Assembly (NCBI RefSeq): GCF_021202945.1
Contig: NZ_JAJOYR010000002.1
Location: forward strand, 1,124,453-1,188,452
Source: Stenotrophomonas sp. SY1
GTDB lineage: Bacteria; Pseudomonadota; Gammaproteobacteria; Xanthomonadales; Xanthomonadaceae
Direction of reading: 5' to 3'
Length of the DNA: 64,000 nt
Of this stretch, positions 33,126-41,551 are shown one piece after another (position 1 is the stretch's first letter; each line of letters begins with the position of its first letter). Made by a program: the position numbers and the translations under genes. The notes under the pieces are model-generated. The model saw only the letters and a list, made by a program, of their open reading frames with translations, made no database searches and was not told the DNA's origin.

Positions 33126-34658
33126 ATGGCCGATCACACCGACTCCCCCCTCCCCCGTGGCACCGGGCTGGGACGCATCCTGTCGCGGCGGGCAGCGCCA
33201 CAGGTGACGGTTGAACCGGTCGCAGCAAGCAGTAACGGCATGGCGTTGCTGCAGCGGTTGTTCGTCGGCGCCGATGCGCCGGAACCGCTGCTGGGCGCGT
33301 TCGCCCAAGGCATGTGCTCGCTGCCCGGCGAACTGGGCGACATGGGCCAGCGCCTGCACAGCGCCCACATCGACCGGGACTGGGAACGCTATGGACGCCT
33401 GCTGCGGCAACTGATCGACAAGTACATCCGCACCATCGAACTGGCCCAGCCAGGCACCGGCAGCGTCGAGGCCGAACGCCTGCGCGACATGCTCGCCAGC
33501 ACCCTTGATGCGGTGCTGGCCAGCCTGATGCAGCACTCGCCTGAGCTGGAACAACAGGCCCGGCGGATGGGCGAGGAACTGCGTGGCTGGCGCGCCGGAC
33601 AAGCGCTGGAGCCGGTGGCGCAACACCTGCGCGAGTTGTGCCACCAGGTGGGCGTGCGCAGTGATGGCATGCAGGAGCAGCGCGATCTGCTGCTGAGCCT
33701 GTTCGACATGCTGCTGGAAAACATCACCGAACTGCTCGATGGCAGTAGTTGGCTGCACAGCCAGATCCGCAACGTGCGCCAGTTGCTGTCCGGGCCGCTG
33801 GATACCGGCTCGCTGGAGCAGACCCGCAACGACCTGCGGGACGTGATCTACCGGCAAGGCCTGCTGCGCCAGGGCATCGATGAATCCAAGCAGGCCATGA
33901 AGGAACTGATGGTCAGCTTCCTCGACCAGGTCGACGGCATGGCCACCGAGACCGGCGAGTACCACGACCGCATCGCCAGCTACGCCATCGCGGTGCGCCA
34001 GGCGCGCAGCATCGCCGACCTCAACCAGTTGCTTCAGGACGTGCTGCAGGACACCGCGCGGGTACAGGCCCAGGCCGCGCGCGCGCGCGACCACCTGGCC
34101 AATGCCCGCGCCGAAGCCAAGGCTGCCGAGCTGCGTGTGCAGCAGCTGGAACGCGAGTTGGAACAGGCCGACAACCAGCTGCGCACCGACCCGCTCACCG
34201 GCGTCCTGAACCGGCGTGGGCTGGAAGAACTGTTGGCTGCAGAACTCAGCGGCAGCGGAGCGCTGGTGAGCGTGGCGATGCTGGATCTGGATCACTTCGC
34301 CCAGACCAACGCCAGCCACGGTCACGCCGGCGGTGACCAGGCACTGCGGCACATGACGGCGGTGCTGCAGCAACGGCTGCGCACGCACGACCGCCTTGCC
34401 CGCCTGGGTGGCGATGAGTTCGTGCTGGTGCTGCCGGGCCTGACCGGCAACGCCGCGCTGGAAGCGGTGCAGCAGCTGCAGGTTGCATTGGCACAGCGCC
34501 CGTTCCTTCTCGACACGCAGCGCGTGCAGGTACGTTTCAGTGCTGGCGTGGCCCAGGCCCGCGATGGAGAACCGGCCGACGCGCTGCTGCACCGCGCCGA
34601 CCAGGCCCTGTACGCGGCCAAGCGCATCGGCCGCAACCGGGTGTTGCCGGCCGACTGA
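33126..34658 (+). CDS. Diguanylate cyclase with long helical N-terminal region
   Basis: The 510-residue soluble protein makes c-di-GMP from two GTP. The C-terminal GGDEF domain starts at DPLTGVLNRRGL near residue 355, has MLDLDHF, and the intact active site RLGGDEFVLVLPG near residue 430. An RTHD five residues before GGDEF is a probable inhibitory I-site. Residues 1-340 have no membrane segment or PAS/GAF domain that I recognise; they are helical, with a coiled coil (ARARDHLANARAEAKAAELRVQQLERELEQ) just before GGDEF. The signal it senses is unknown. TGCCGATAATGG near 33050-33061 resembles an extended -10. Confidence 0.92.
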   Translation: MADHTDSPLPRGTGLGRILSRRAAPQVTVEPVAASSNGMALLQRLFVGADAPEPLLGAFAQGMCSLPGELGDMGQRLHSAHIDRDWERYGRLLRQLIDKYIRTIELAQPGTGSVEAERLRDMLASTLDAVLASLMQHSPELEQQARRMGEELRGWRAGQALEPVAQHLRELCHQVGVRSDGMQEQRDLLLSLFDMLLENITELLDGSSWLHSQIRNVRQLLSGPLDTGSLEQTRNDLRDVIYRQGLLRQGIDESKQAMKELMVSFLDQVDGMATETGEYHDRIASYAIAVRQARSIADLNQLLQDVLQDTARVQAQAARARDHLANARAEAKAAELRVQQLERELEQADNQLRTDPLTGVLNRRGLEELLAAELSGSGALVSVAMLDLDHFAQTNASHGHAGGDQALRHMTAVLQQRLRTHDRLARLGGDEFVLVLPGLTGNAALEAVQQLQVALAQRPFLLDTQRVQVRFSAGVAQARDGEPADALLHRADQALYAAKRIGRNRVLPAD

Positions 34659-34712
34659 CGCTCCGGCGCCCACGGCTGTGATATTTCCTGCGCTGGTGCG
34701 AATCACCCTTGC

Positions 34713-35243
34713 ATGGACATCCCCGTGACCGCCGACGCCGATCTGCAGCAGCGCTTCGCCCACCTGCTGGCGCAGCACCAGGGCATCGTGCTCAAGGTGG
34801 CGCGTGCCTGGAGCCATGAACCGGAGGACCGGAGCGACCTGGTGCAGGAGATCAGCATCCAGGCATGGCGTGGCTTCCCCGCCTTCGCGCCGGAGAAGGC
34901 CCGGTTCAGCACCTGGCTGTATCGCGTCGCGCTGAATGTGGCCATCTCCCAACAGCGTGGCCGGCGGCTGCGCCAGGACCACCACGCCGATGTGGCTATC
35001 GACCAACTGGAATCCGCGGCGATGGTTGCCGACACCCCCGAGGAAGCCGCGCAGCTGTCGCAGTTGTATTCGGTGATCCACGCCCTGCCGCCGCTGGACC
35101 GCGCCCTGTTGCTGTTGCACCTGGACGACTACAGCCACCAACAGATCGGCGAAGTGCTCGGCATCAGCGCCGGCAACGCAGCCACCCGCCTGCACCGGCT
35201 GCGCCAGCAGCTGCGGCAACGCCTGTCTCCCGCTCAGGATTGA
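34713..35243 (+). CDS. ECF-like sigma-70 factor
   Basis: The 176-residue sigma factor has region 2 (LVQEISIQAWRGFPAFAPEKARFSTWLYRVALNVAISQQRGRR) and region 4 (LPPLDRALLLLHLDDYSHQQIGEVLGISAGNAATRLHRLRQQLRQRL). No region 1.1, 3 or C-terminal SnoaL-type extension is present, as expected for an ECF member. It is followed after 13 bases by a membrane-protein gene that may be its anti-sigma factor. TGATAT near 34679 might be a -10 box. Its target genes and signal are unknown. Confidence 0.9.
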   Translation: MDIPVTADADLQQRFAHLLAQHQGIVLKVARAWSHEPEDRSDLVQEISIQAWRGFPAFAPEKARFSTWLYRVALNVAISQQRGRRLRQDHHADVAIDQLESAAMVADTPEEAAQLSQLYSVIHALPPLDRALLLLHLDDYSHQQIGEVLGISAGNAATRLHRLRQQLRQRLSPAQD

Positions 35244-35256
35244 AGGGGCTCAAACC

Positions 35257-35919
35257 ATGGAACTTGAACAACTCAAGGCTGCCTGGGCCAGCCAGGCCCA
35301 ACGCATCGATCAGCTGGAAGCCTCCGCGCTGCAGGCCTGGCGCGAACCCCGCCTGCGCGATATCCGACGGCGGCTGCGCTGGTTCAGCGGCATGCAGCTG
35401 GCGTGGTTGCTGGTTTGGATTGCGGTCACCGCGATGGCGGCCAGCTTCTGGATCGAGTACCGGCAGGTGCCGCAACTTCTGTTGACCGGCCTGGCCTTCC
35501 ACATCTACGGCATCGCCGCGATCTGGGTATCGATCACCCGCGCGTTGCTGGCGATGCGGATCGAGCGCAGCGACGCGCCGGTGCTGCTGCAGTTGCAGCG
35601 GATCGCGCAGTTGCGCCGCTTCACCGCACTTGGCGAACTCGCGCTGGGCCTGCCGTGGTTCTGCCTGTGGTTGCTGGCCACGCAGTGGCTGTGTGTGCGC
35701 TGGCTGGGGCTGGACCTGTACGCGGCGGCACCGGCCTGGTTCGTGGCGACACTGGGTTTCGGCGTGGTCGCGATGCTCGGCAGCGGCGTGCTGGCGCGCT
35801 GGGCATTGCGACGCCTGCCGGTTACGCACGGGTTGCGACGCTGGCTGGAGGGCTTGTCCGGCCAATCGTTGGTGCATGCGCAACGGCAGCTACGTGAGTT
35901 GCAGGAGGATGCACGGTGA
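35257..35919 (+). CDS. Membrane protein paired with the sigma factor (possible anti-sigma)
   Basis: The 220-residue protein begins with a short cytoplasmic helical segment (MELEQLKAAWASQAQRIDQLEA), then has four hydrophobic segments from about residue 45 to 190 and a basic C-terminus. There is no HxxxCxxC zinc anti-sigma motif. It starts 13 bases after the sigma-factor gene on the same strand, so they are probably co-transcribed. An anti-sigma role rests only on this position and the cytoplasmic N-terminus; it could equally be an unrelated membrane protein. Confidence 0.7.
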   Translation: MELEQLKAAWASQAQRIDQLEASALQAWREPRLRDIRRRLRWFSGMQLAWLLVWIAVTAMAASFWIEYRQVPQLLLTGLAFHIYGIAAIWVSITRALLAMRIERSDAPVLLQLQRIAQLRRFTALGELALGLPWFCLWLLATQWLCVRWLGLDLYAAAPAWFVATLGFGVVAMLGSGVLARWALRRLPVTHGLRRWLEGLSGQSLVHAQRQLRELQEDAR

Positions 35920-36272
35920 GGGTGCGCCGAGGATCACGATGTAGCCGTGCGCTGCGAACAACGTCCTGCCTTTGCAGCATCCTCAGTTGTAGGAGCGGCG
36001 TCAGCCGCGAAGCTGGCAATGCATGCGGCAACCGGATAACTGCAATTGCAGACGCACCACCGAGGGAAACCACATCGGCTTCGCCACCAAGGTCGCTCCT
36101 GCACCGCGCCGCTGCCTGCCCGCCGTTGCAGGAGCGACTTCAGCGGCGAAGCCGGGGGTGATTCCGGCAACGGGGGTACGTGCCGTCGCACGGGAAACCA
36201 GTTGCGGTTGTGCCACCCGTTTCGCGGCTGACGCCGCGCCTACAGCACAACCATGACCTCAGGCTTGGCCGC
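35920..36272. other. Intergenic region filled by GTAGGAGCGG-type repeats
   Basis: The 353 bases contain four members of the repeat: 35989-36012 (GTAGGAGCGGCGTCAGCCGC), about 36076-36100 (inverted, degenerate), about 36125-36150 and about 36218-36243 (inverted). No gene was seen. Confidence 0.7.
35989..36246. repeat. Cluster of four GTAGGAGCGG-type palindromes
   Basis: Four short imperfect palindromes in alternating orientation between the sigma-linked membrane protein gene and the DUF808 gene, which ends 27 bases later. They share the GTAGGAGCGGC-TTC-AGCCGCGAAG consensus with copies at 16591, 21463, 21577, 24100, 32230, 32331, 52374 and 52460. Confidence 0.65.
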
Positions 36273-37184
36273 TCAATGCGCCGCCTTGGCGCCACCGCGC
36301 AGCTTCTGGAACAGCGTCACCACCGCCAGCACCACAGCGCCGATGATGATGCCCACCACCACGCTGCCCAGTGCGTTGGCCAGCCATTCCAGATTCGCAG
36401 GGGCCAGGCCCACGACGAAGTGGTGCAACGCTGGAATCGCGTGAACCAGGATGCCACCGCCGACCAGGAACATCGCTGCGGTACCGGCGATGGACAAGCC
36501 ACGCATCAACCACGGCGTGGCATGCAGGATGCCGCGACCCAGCAAGGCCAGCGCGCGGCCCTTGTCCAGCAACCAGGCACCGACGTCGTCCAGCTTGACG
36601 ATACCGGCCACCAGTCCGTAGACGAACACGGTCATGCCCAGCGCAATGGCGATCAGCGTGGCGACCTGCTGGCCGAACGGGGCACTGGAGACGACGCCCA
36701 GTGACAGCACGATGATCTCCGCCGACAGGATGAAGTCGGTGCGGATGGCACCCTTGATCTTGCCGCGCTCCCACGCCACCACGTCGATGTTCTCGTCGGC
36801 CAGCGCCTCGCGCCGCTCGGCCTTGCGCGCGGCGTCCTCTTCCCTGGAATGCAGGAACTTGTGCGCCAGGTTCTCCACGCCCTCGTAGCACAGGAAGGCG
36901 CCGCCGATCATCATCAACGGCGTCACCGCCCATGGCAGCCACGCGCTGATGGCCAGCGCCGCCGGCACCAGGATGGCTTTGTTGACCAGTGACCCCTTGG
37001 CCACCGCCCACACCACCGGCAGCTCGCGGTTGGCATTGACGCCGGTGACCTGCTGCGCGTTGAGCGCCAGGTCGTCGCCCAGTACGCCGGCGGTCTTCTT
37101 GGCCGCGACCTTGGTGAGGATGGACACGTCATCAAGCAGTGAGGCGATATCGTCGAGCAGGGCAAACAGGCTGGCTCCAGCCAT
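36273..37184 (-). CDS. DUF808 family inner-membrane protein (YedI-like)
   Basis: The 303-residue protein begins MAGASLFALLDDIASLLDDVSILTKVAAKKTAGVLGDDLALNA, which matches the start of E. coli YedI (305 residues). It has several hydrophobic segments and the conserved GGAFLCYEGVENLAHKF and KGAIRTDFILSAEIIVLSLG. The function is unknown. The ATG at 37184 is chosen by family alignment; an upstream 25-codon extension lacks family similarity. It is divergent from the UbiB-like kinase gene. Confidence 0.88.
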   Translation of the reverse strand: MAGASLFALLDDIASLLDDVSILTKVAAKKTAGVLGDDLALNAQQVTGVNANRELPVVWAVAKGSLVNKAILVPAALAISAWLPWAVTPLMMIGGAFLCYEGVENLAHKFLHSREEDAARKAERREALADENIDVVAWERGKIKGAIRTDFILSAEIIVLSLGVVSSAPFGQQVATLIAIALGMTVFVYGLVAGIVKLDDVGAWLLDKGRALALLGRGILHATPWLMRGLSIAGTAAMFLVGGGILVHAIPALHHFVVGLAPANLEWLANALGSVVVGIIIGAVVLAVVTLFQKLRGGAKAAH

Positions 37185-37365
37185 GGGGCACCAAAGGTTG
37201 GGTGGATGGGGGGATTCTCGCCCATTCACGCCCTGCTGCGCAGGCTTGCGGTGCTCCATTCACCCAGAGCCAACCCTCCTGGCGCCACACTGGCCGCTCT
37301 GGCAGTGGCAGGCACCCCGTTTGAGTACCCCCGACGCCAACGACAGCCCCACGCCCGTGGGCGGC

Positions 37366-39018
37366 ATGAACCGGCGCCAGCAGATCGTGCGGCTGCTGCT
37401 GCGTTACCGGAACTCGGGCGTGTTCTCCGGCATCGTGCTCGACGGCGAATTGCCGCGGCTGGGCAAGCAGCCCGGCACCGGTGATCCCACCCAGTTCGTC
37501 ACCGACCTGGAAGCGCTGGGCACCACCTTCGTCAAACTCGGCCAGTTGCTGTCCACGCGGCCGGACATGATCCCGCAGGAATACGTGACCGCGCTGGAGC
37601 GCATGCAGGAGCAGGTTGCGCCGGTTCCGGTGGAACACATCCGCACCGTCATCGAAGAAGACCTCGGCGCGCCGGTCAGCAAGCTGTTCCTGTGGTTCGA
37701 CCCTGAACCGCTGGGCTGTGCATCCATTGCCCAGGTCCATCGCGCCGAACTGCACGATGGCCGGCAGGTGGCCATCAAGGTGCAGAAGCCGGATATCGCC
37801 GCGCAGCTGCGCTCGGATATCGGTGTGCTGCGCAGTTTTGCCAGTGCCGCCGACCACCTCACCCGGGTCGGCCGCAAGGTGCGGTTCTCCGACTGGCTGG
37901 ATGAGTTCGCCAAGACCCTGCGCATGGAGCTGGATTACGAAGCCGAGGCCGCCAGCCTGGAGCGCTTTGGCCGGCACCTGGCGCCATACCCGGAATTGTG
38001 GGTGCCGCAGCCGGTTGGCAGCCTGTGCAGCCGTCGCGTATTGACGATGGATCTGGTGCCCGGCGTGCGCGTGGATGCGATCGCCGACGTGCGTCGCACC
38101 GAACAACCGATGCTGCCGCTGGCCGCCGCACTGGTGCGTGGCTACCTGGACCAGATCTTCGTGCACGGCGAGATCCACGCCGACCCGCATCCGGGCAACC
38201 TGCGGGTAACCCCCGACGGACGCCTGGCGATCTTCGACCTGGGCATGGTCGCGCACGTGCCACCACGCCTGCGCGAACACCTGCTCAAGCTGCTGTTTGC
38301 CGCTGTCGATGGACGTGGTGAAGAAGTGGCCGATGAAATCATCGCCATCAGCACACGGCTGGAGGACTACGACGAGGAACGCCACCTGCGTGAAACCGGG
38401 CAGATGATCGCCCGCTATGCCGCCAGCGGCACCGTGTCCGAAGGCCATGTGGTGCTGGAGATCGTCCGCATCGCCACCGCCAGCAATCTGCGCACACCGC
38501 CGGAGTTGAGCCTGCTGGGCAAGGCGTTGTTGAACCTGGAAGGCGTGTGCCGGCTGCTGGCGCCAGAATTGAACACGCGCAACGTGGTTGAGCAGCAGCT
38601 GCAGCACGTGGTGCGTGCGCGCCTGCGCAAATCGCTGTCGCGCGCCAACCTGGCCAGCGAGGCGATGGAACTGCAGCAACTGCTGCGTGATGGCCCCCGG
38701 CGCATGTTCGACATCCTCAGTCTGCTGGCCGAAAACCGCCTGCAGATGAAGGTCACCGGGCTGGAGGAATCGCGGCTGATGGAGAACATCCAGAAAGTCG
38801 CCAACCGCATCGCCGCCGGGCTGATCACCGCCGCGTTGCTGCTGTCCTCGGTGCTGCTGATGCAGGTACCCACCCGTTACACGTTGTTCGGCTATCCCGC
38901 CTTTGCGATCGTGCTGTTCCTGCTGGGCGTGGTGGTTGGCGTGGGCTTGATCTTCAGTTCGCTGTTGTTTGATCGACGCACACGTTCGCGCGAACGCGAA
39001 GAGCGCGGGCATCGGTGA
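37366..39018 (+). CDS. ABC1/UbiB-like atypical kinase family protein
   Basis: The 550-residue protein has the ABC1 core: TTFVKLGQLLSTRPDMIPQEYVTAL (KxGQ motif), PLGCASIAQVHRAELHDGRQVAIKVQKP (Ala-rich loop and Lys), LDYEAEAASLERF, IHADPHPGNLRV and IFDLGMVAHV (the catalytic Asp-Leu-Gly variant). Two C-terminal hydrophobic segments (AAGLITAALLLSSVLLM and FAIVLFLLGVVVGVGLIFSS) anchor it to the inner membrane. Family members support ubiquinone synthesis or other lipid processes, but no ubi genes are nearby. ATG at 37366 is the best start; an in-frame TTG at 37321 (MSTPDAN) is possible. Confidence 0.88.
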   Translation: MNRRQQIVRLLLRYRNSGVFSGIVLDGELPRLGKQPGTGDPTQFVTDLEALGTTFVKLGQLLSTRPDMIPQEYVTALERMQEQVAPVPVEHIRTVIEEDLGAPVSKLFLWFDPEPLGCASIAQVHRAELHDGRQVAIKVQKPDIAAQLRSDIGVLRSFASAADHLTRVGRKVRFSDWLDEFAKTLRMELDYEAEAASLERFGRHLAPYPELWVPQPVGSLCSRRVLTMDLVPGVRVDAIADVRRTEQPMLPLAAALVRGYLDQIFVHGEIHADPHPGNLRVTPDGRLAIFDLGMVAHVPPRLREHLLKLLFAAVDGRGEEVADEIIAISTRLEDYDEERHLRETGQMIARYAASGTVSEGHVVLEIVRIATASNLRTPPELSLLGKALLNLEGVCRLLAPELNTRNVVEQQLQHVVRARLRKSLSRANLASEAMELQQLLRDGPRRMFDILSLLAENRLQMKVTGLEESRLMENIQKVANRIAAGLITAALLLSSVLLMQVPTRYTLFGYPAFAIVLFLLGVVVGVGLIFSSLLFDRRTRSREREERGHR

Positions 39019-39336
39019 TGCGGGAATTGGGGATTGCCAGGCTGGGATGAAGCGCAGCGCACGATCAGCAAACCGGCCATTCAACCCACTTATCCGGTAG
39101 TGCCGAGCCATGCCCGGCACCGACCCTCCGGCAACGCTGAAACGAAGCTTGGCTCCGTCCTGCCACCCGCCACTCCCTCTCCGCACATCTCACTACATCG
39201 CAATTCATCCAGAACATTTCAGTCAGGTTCGTGCATGCACCATCGGGCACCTCTTCGTCACACGCATGCAATGCGTACGTGAAACAGAGCGGCGGCTGCG
39301 GTCGCTGATCATCGTCTCCGCTACCCGAATGACTGC
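39019..39336. other. Intergenic region before opgB
   Basis: These 318 bases contain one SMAG-like palindrome (39097-39120) and AT-richer sequence at 39195-39215. No gene or clear promoter was recognised. Confidence 0.5.
39097..39120. repeat. SMAG-like palindrome
   Basis: GTAG TGCCGAGC CAT GCCCGGCA C: GTAG-led stem-loop with one mismatch in the stem. Confidence 0.7.
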
Positions 39337-41439
39337 ATGCATTGGATCTTCTGGCCCTCGCTGGCTGCACTGGTCGTCCTGCTGTTGCTGTCCCCCACCC
39401 TGGCCCGACTCAAGGCCGGACTGTTATCGCTGCTGCTGCTGGCATTGAGCAGCTGGTGGCTGATTGATCGTCTCAGCGGCGACGGCATCAACTCGGCCAC
39501 GCTCTATCACCTGCGCAGCGACATGGAAGGCGCCGGCGTCGGTGATTTCGGCACCTACATCGCCAGCTTCCTGGTGCTGGTGCTGATCTCGCTCACGCCA
39601 ATGCTGCTGCTGCGTGTACGCCGCCTGCACCTTGCGCGACGCGGTGCACCGGTATTTGCCGGGTTTGCCGCACTGCTGCTGGCGGCAATGTTCAGCAGTC
39701 CGCTCTACGCCGATGCCAAGCGCATCTACCAGCAGATGCAGCCGGTGGATTACAGCGCGGTGGCGCCGCAGTACATCGTCCCCTCCAAGCCGCTTGCACG
39801 GCAGCCGAACATCGTCTGGATCTACGGCGAAAGCCTGGAGCGCACCTATCTGGACGAAGCAGTGTTTCCGGGGCTGATGCCCAACCTGCACCGTCTCGCC
39901 GCGCAGGCATTGGATTTCCGCAACATCGACTCCGCCGACGGCAGCGGCTGGACCATCGCCGGGCTGGTGTCGTCCATGTGCGGCGTGCCGTTGACCACCG
40001 CGCAGGGCGATGAGAACAGCATGGGGCGCATGGGCAGCTTCCTGCCCGAGGCGTTCTGCCTGGGCGATTACCTCAAGCAGCAGGGCTACCGCAATCACTA
40101 CATGGGCGGCGCCAACGGCCAGTTCGCGGCGAAGGCGGATTTCCTCTCCTCGCACGGCTTCGATGACGTGCGCGACCTGGCCTGGTTCCAGCAGCAGGGC
40201 ATCGCCCGCAAGCACTTCTCCAACTGGGGCGTGCACGATGATGTGCTGCTGGAAAGCGTATTCGAGCAATTCATGGAGCTGTCGCGCGCCGGCCAGCCAT
40301 TCATGCTCACCGCGCTGACCATGGACACGCATCATCCGGCCGGGCACCTGCCGGTGGCCTGCAAGGGCACGCGCTACCGCAGCACGCACGGCAACATCGG
40401 CCTGCTCAATGCACTCAAGTGCACTGACCGGTTGATCTCCCGGCTGGTCGACCGCATCCGCAGCAGCGAGTTCGGCGACAACACGCTGGTCGTGCTGGCC
40501 TCCGACCATCTGGCCATGCCCAACGACCTGAGTCACGTGCTGGCCAGGCAGCAACGCGAGAACCTGCTGCTGTTCCTGGGCAAGGACATCGCACCGCGCC
40601 AGATCCAGGCCGAGGCCGGCACCACGCTGGACTCGGGCGCCACCGCGTTGCAGTTGCTGGATCCGTCCATCGATGCGATCGGCTTCGGCCGCTCGCTGCT
40701 GGCCACGCCACGCCCGGCCAGTGCCAGCGTCGCCGCGATGCAGGGCGATGGCAGCGACTACGCACGTTACCGCGCGTTCGCGCGCTCGCTGTGGCTCGGT
40801 GAACAGACCCGCATGCTGCGGTTGGAGCAGGAACAGGTACTGGTCGGTGTGCAGAAGGTGCAGCCACCGGTGCTGCTGGAGTACGACAAGCAATGGCAGC
40901 TCAAGTCGATGTACCTGGAGAACACCTCGCGCAAGTTCGAGGAAGCCGATCCGGAGCATCGCCTGGCCTACGTGGACCGCTGCACGGCGTTCGAGGATGG
41001 TTCGGCCGATGGCCAGTGGTGCGCACTGCTGGTGGACAGCGACCAGGGCATGCGCCTGTTCCGTGATGCACAGCTGCGCCGTGGCATCGCCATCGACTCA
41101 CCCTTGCAGCCGTTCACCGGCCCACGCCCGAGCGTGCGCCAGTCGCGCATGATCAGCCGCCAGCCGCGCCACACTGGCCCCGGCCAGTACGTGCTGGAGT
41201 TGTACGCGGCGCAGCGCCCGACGCGGCCGTTCTGGGTGGAAGCGGTGTCTTCCAGCGGCAAAGTGGTGATCGCCCAGCAGTGGGTGCAGCCGGACAGCGA
41301 AGGCCGCATCCGCATGCCGCTGGGGCTGGACCACGCGATTGATGACCTGGAAATCCGCGCATGGCTCAACCACGCCGAGCAGCTGGCAGTGGATGACTAC
41401 GCGTTGCTGCCGGCCGAAACGGTGTATCCACGGTCTTGA
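39337..41439 (+). CDS. opgB: Phosphoglycerol transferase I (OpgB-like)
   Basis: OpgB transfers phosphoglycerol from phosphatidylglycerol to periplasmic glucans. The 700-residue protein has four N-terminal membrane helices and a periplasmic alkaline-phosphatase-superfamily domain. Segments align with E. coli OpgB in order: IYGESLERTYLDEAVFPGL, WTIAGLVSSMCGVPL (the Thr is the likely nucleophile), TMDTHHPAGHLP, ASDHLAMPND, and near the C-terminus AYVDRCTAFEDG with WCALLVDS. The E. coli protein has 763 residues. No opgG/opgH genes are beside it. An SMAG pair separates it from the converging MscS-type gene. Confidence 0.9.
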   Translation: MHWIFWPSLAALVVLLLLSPTLARLKAGLLSLLLLALSSWWLIDRLSGDGINSATLYHLRSDMEGAGVGDFGTYIASFLVLVLISLTPMLLLRVRRLHLARRGAPVFAGFAALLLAAMFSSPLYADAKRIYQQMQPVDYSAVAPQYIVPSKPLARQPNIVWIYGESLERTYLDEAVFPGLMPNLHRLAAQALDFRNIDSADGSGWTIAGLVSSMCGVPLTTAQGDENSMGRMGSFLPEAFCLGDYLKQQGYRNHYMGGANGQFAAKADFLSSHGFDDVRDLAWFQQQGIARKHFSNWGVHDDVLLESVFEQFMELSRAGQPFMLTALTMDTHHPAGHLPVACKGTRYRSTHGNIGLLNALKCTDRLISRLVDRIRSSEFGDNTLVVLASDHLAMPNDLSHVLARQQRENLLLFLGKDIAPRQIQAEAGTTLDSGATALQLLDPSIDAIGFGRSLLATPRPASASVAAMQGDGSDYARYRAFARSLWLGEQTRMLRLEQEQVLVGVQKVQPPVLLEYDKQWQLKSMYLENTSRKFEEADPEHRLAYVDRCTAFEDGSADGQWCALLVDSDQGMRLFRDAQLRRGIAIDSPLQPFTGPRPSVRQSRMISRQPRHTGPGQYVLELYAAQRPTRPFWVEAVSSSGKVVIAQQWVQPDSEGRIRMPLGLDHAIDDLEIRAWLNHAEQLAVDDYALLPAETVYPRS

Positions 41440-41458
41440 AGCAGACATTTCAGATCCG

Positions 41459-41526
41459 GTAGTGCCGAGCCACGCTCGGCAACCGCCATACCGGTAATGC
41501 CACAGCGGAGCATGGCTCCGCTCTAC
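41459..41526. repeat. Inverted pair of SMAG-like palindromes between convergent genes
   Basis: GTAG TGCCGAGC CAC GCTCGGCA, then AGCGGAGC ATG GCTCCGCT CTAC in the opposite orientation. The pair starts 20 bases after the opgB stop and may serve as a two-way terminator. Confidence 0.75.
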
Positions 41527-41551
41527 CAATCACCAATCACGCATCACTGCT

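Noticed and set aside
33081..35219. 712-codon minus-strand open frame opposite the diguanylate cyclase and sigma factor genes
   Set aside because: Antisense shadow: low-complexity Gln/His/Val composition, no domain, and it overlaps strongly supported genes.
35920..36272. Possible CRISPR array
   Set aside because: The repeats are imperfect palindromes of variable spacing and orientation, not direct repeats with unique spacers, and no cas genes are near.
37132..39186. 684-codon minus-strand open frame opposite the UbiB-like kinase gene
   Set aside because: Antisense shadow, with no start signal or family features.
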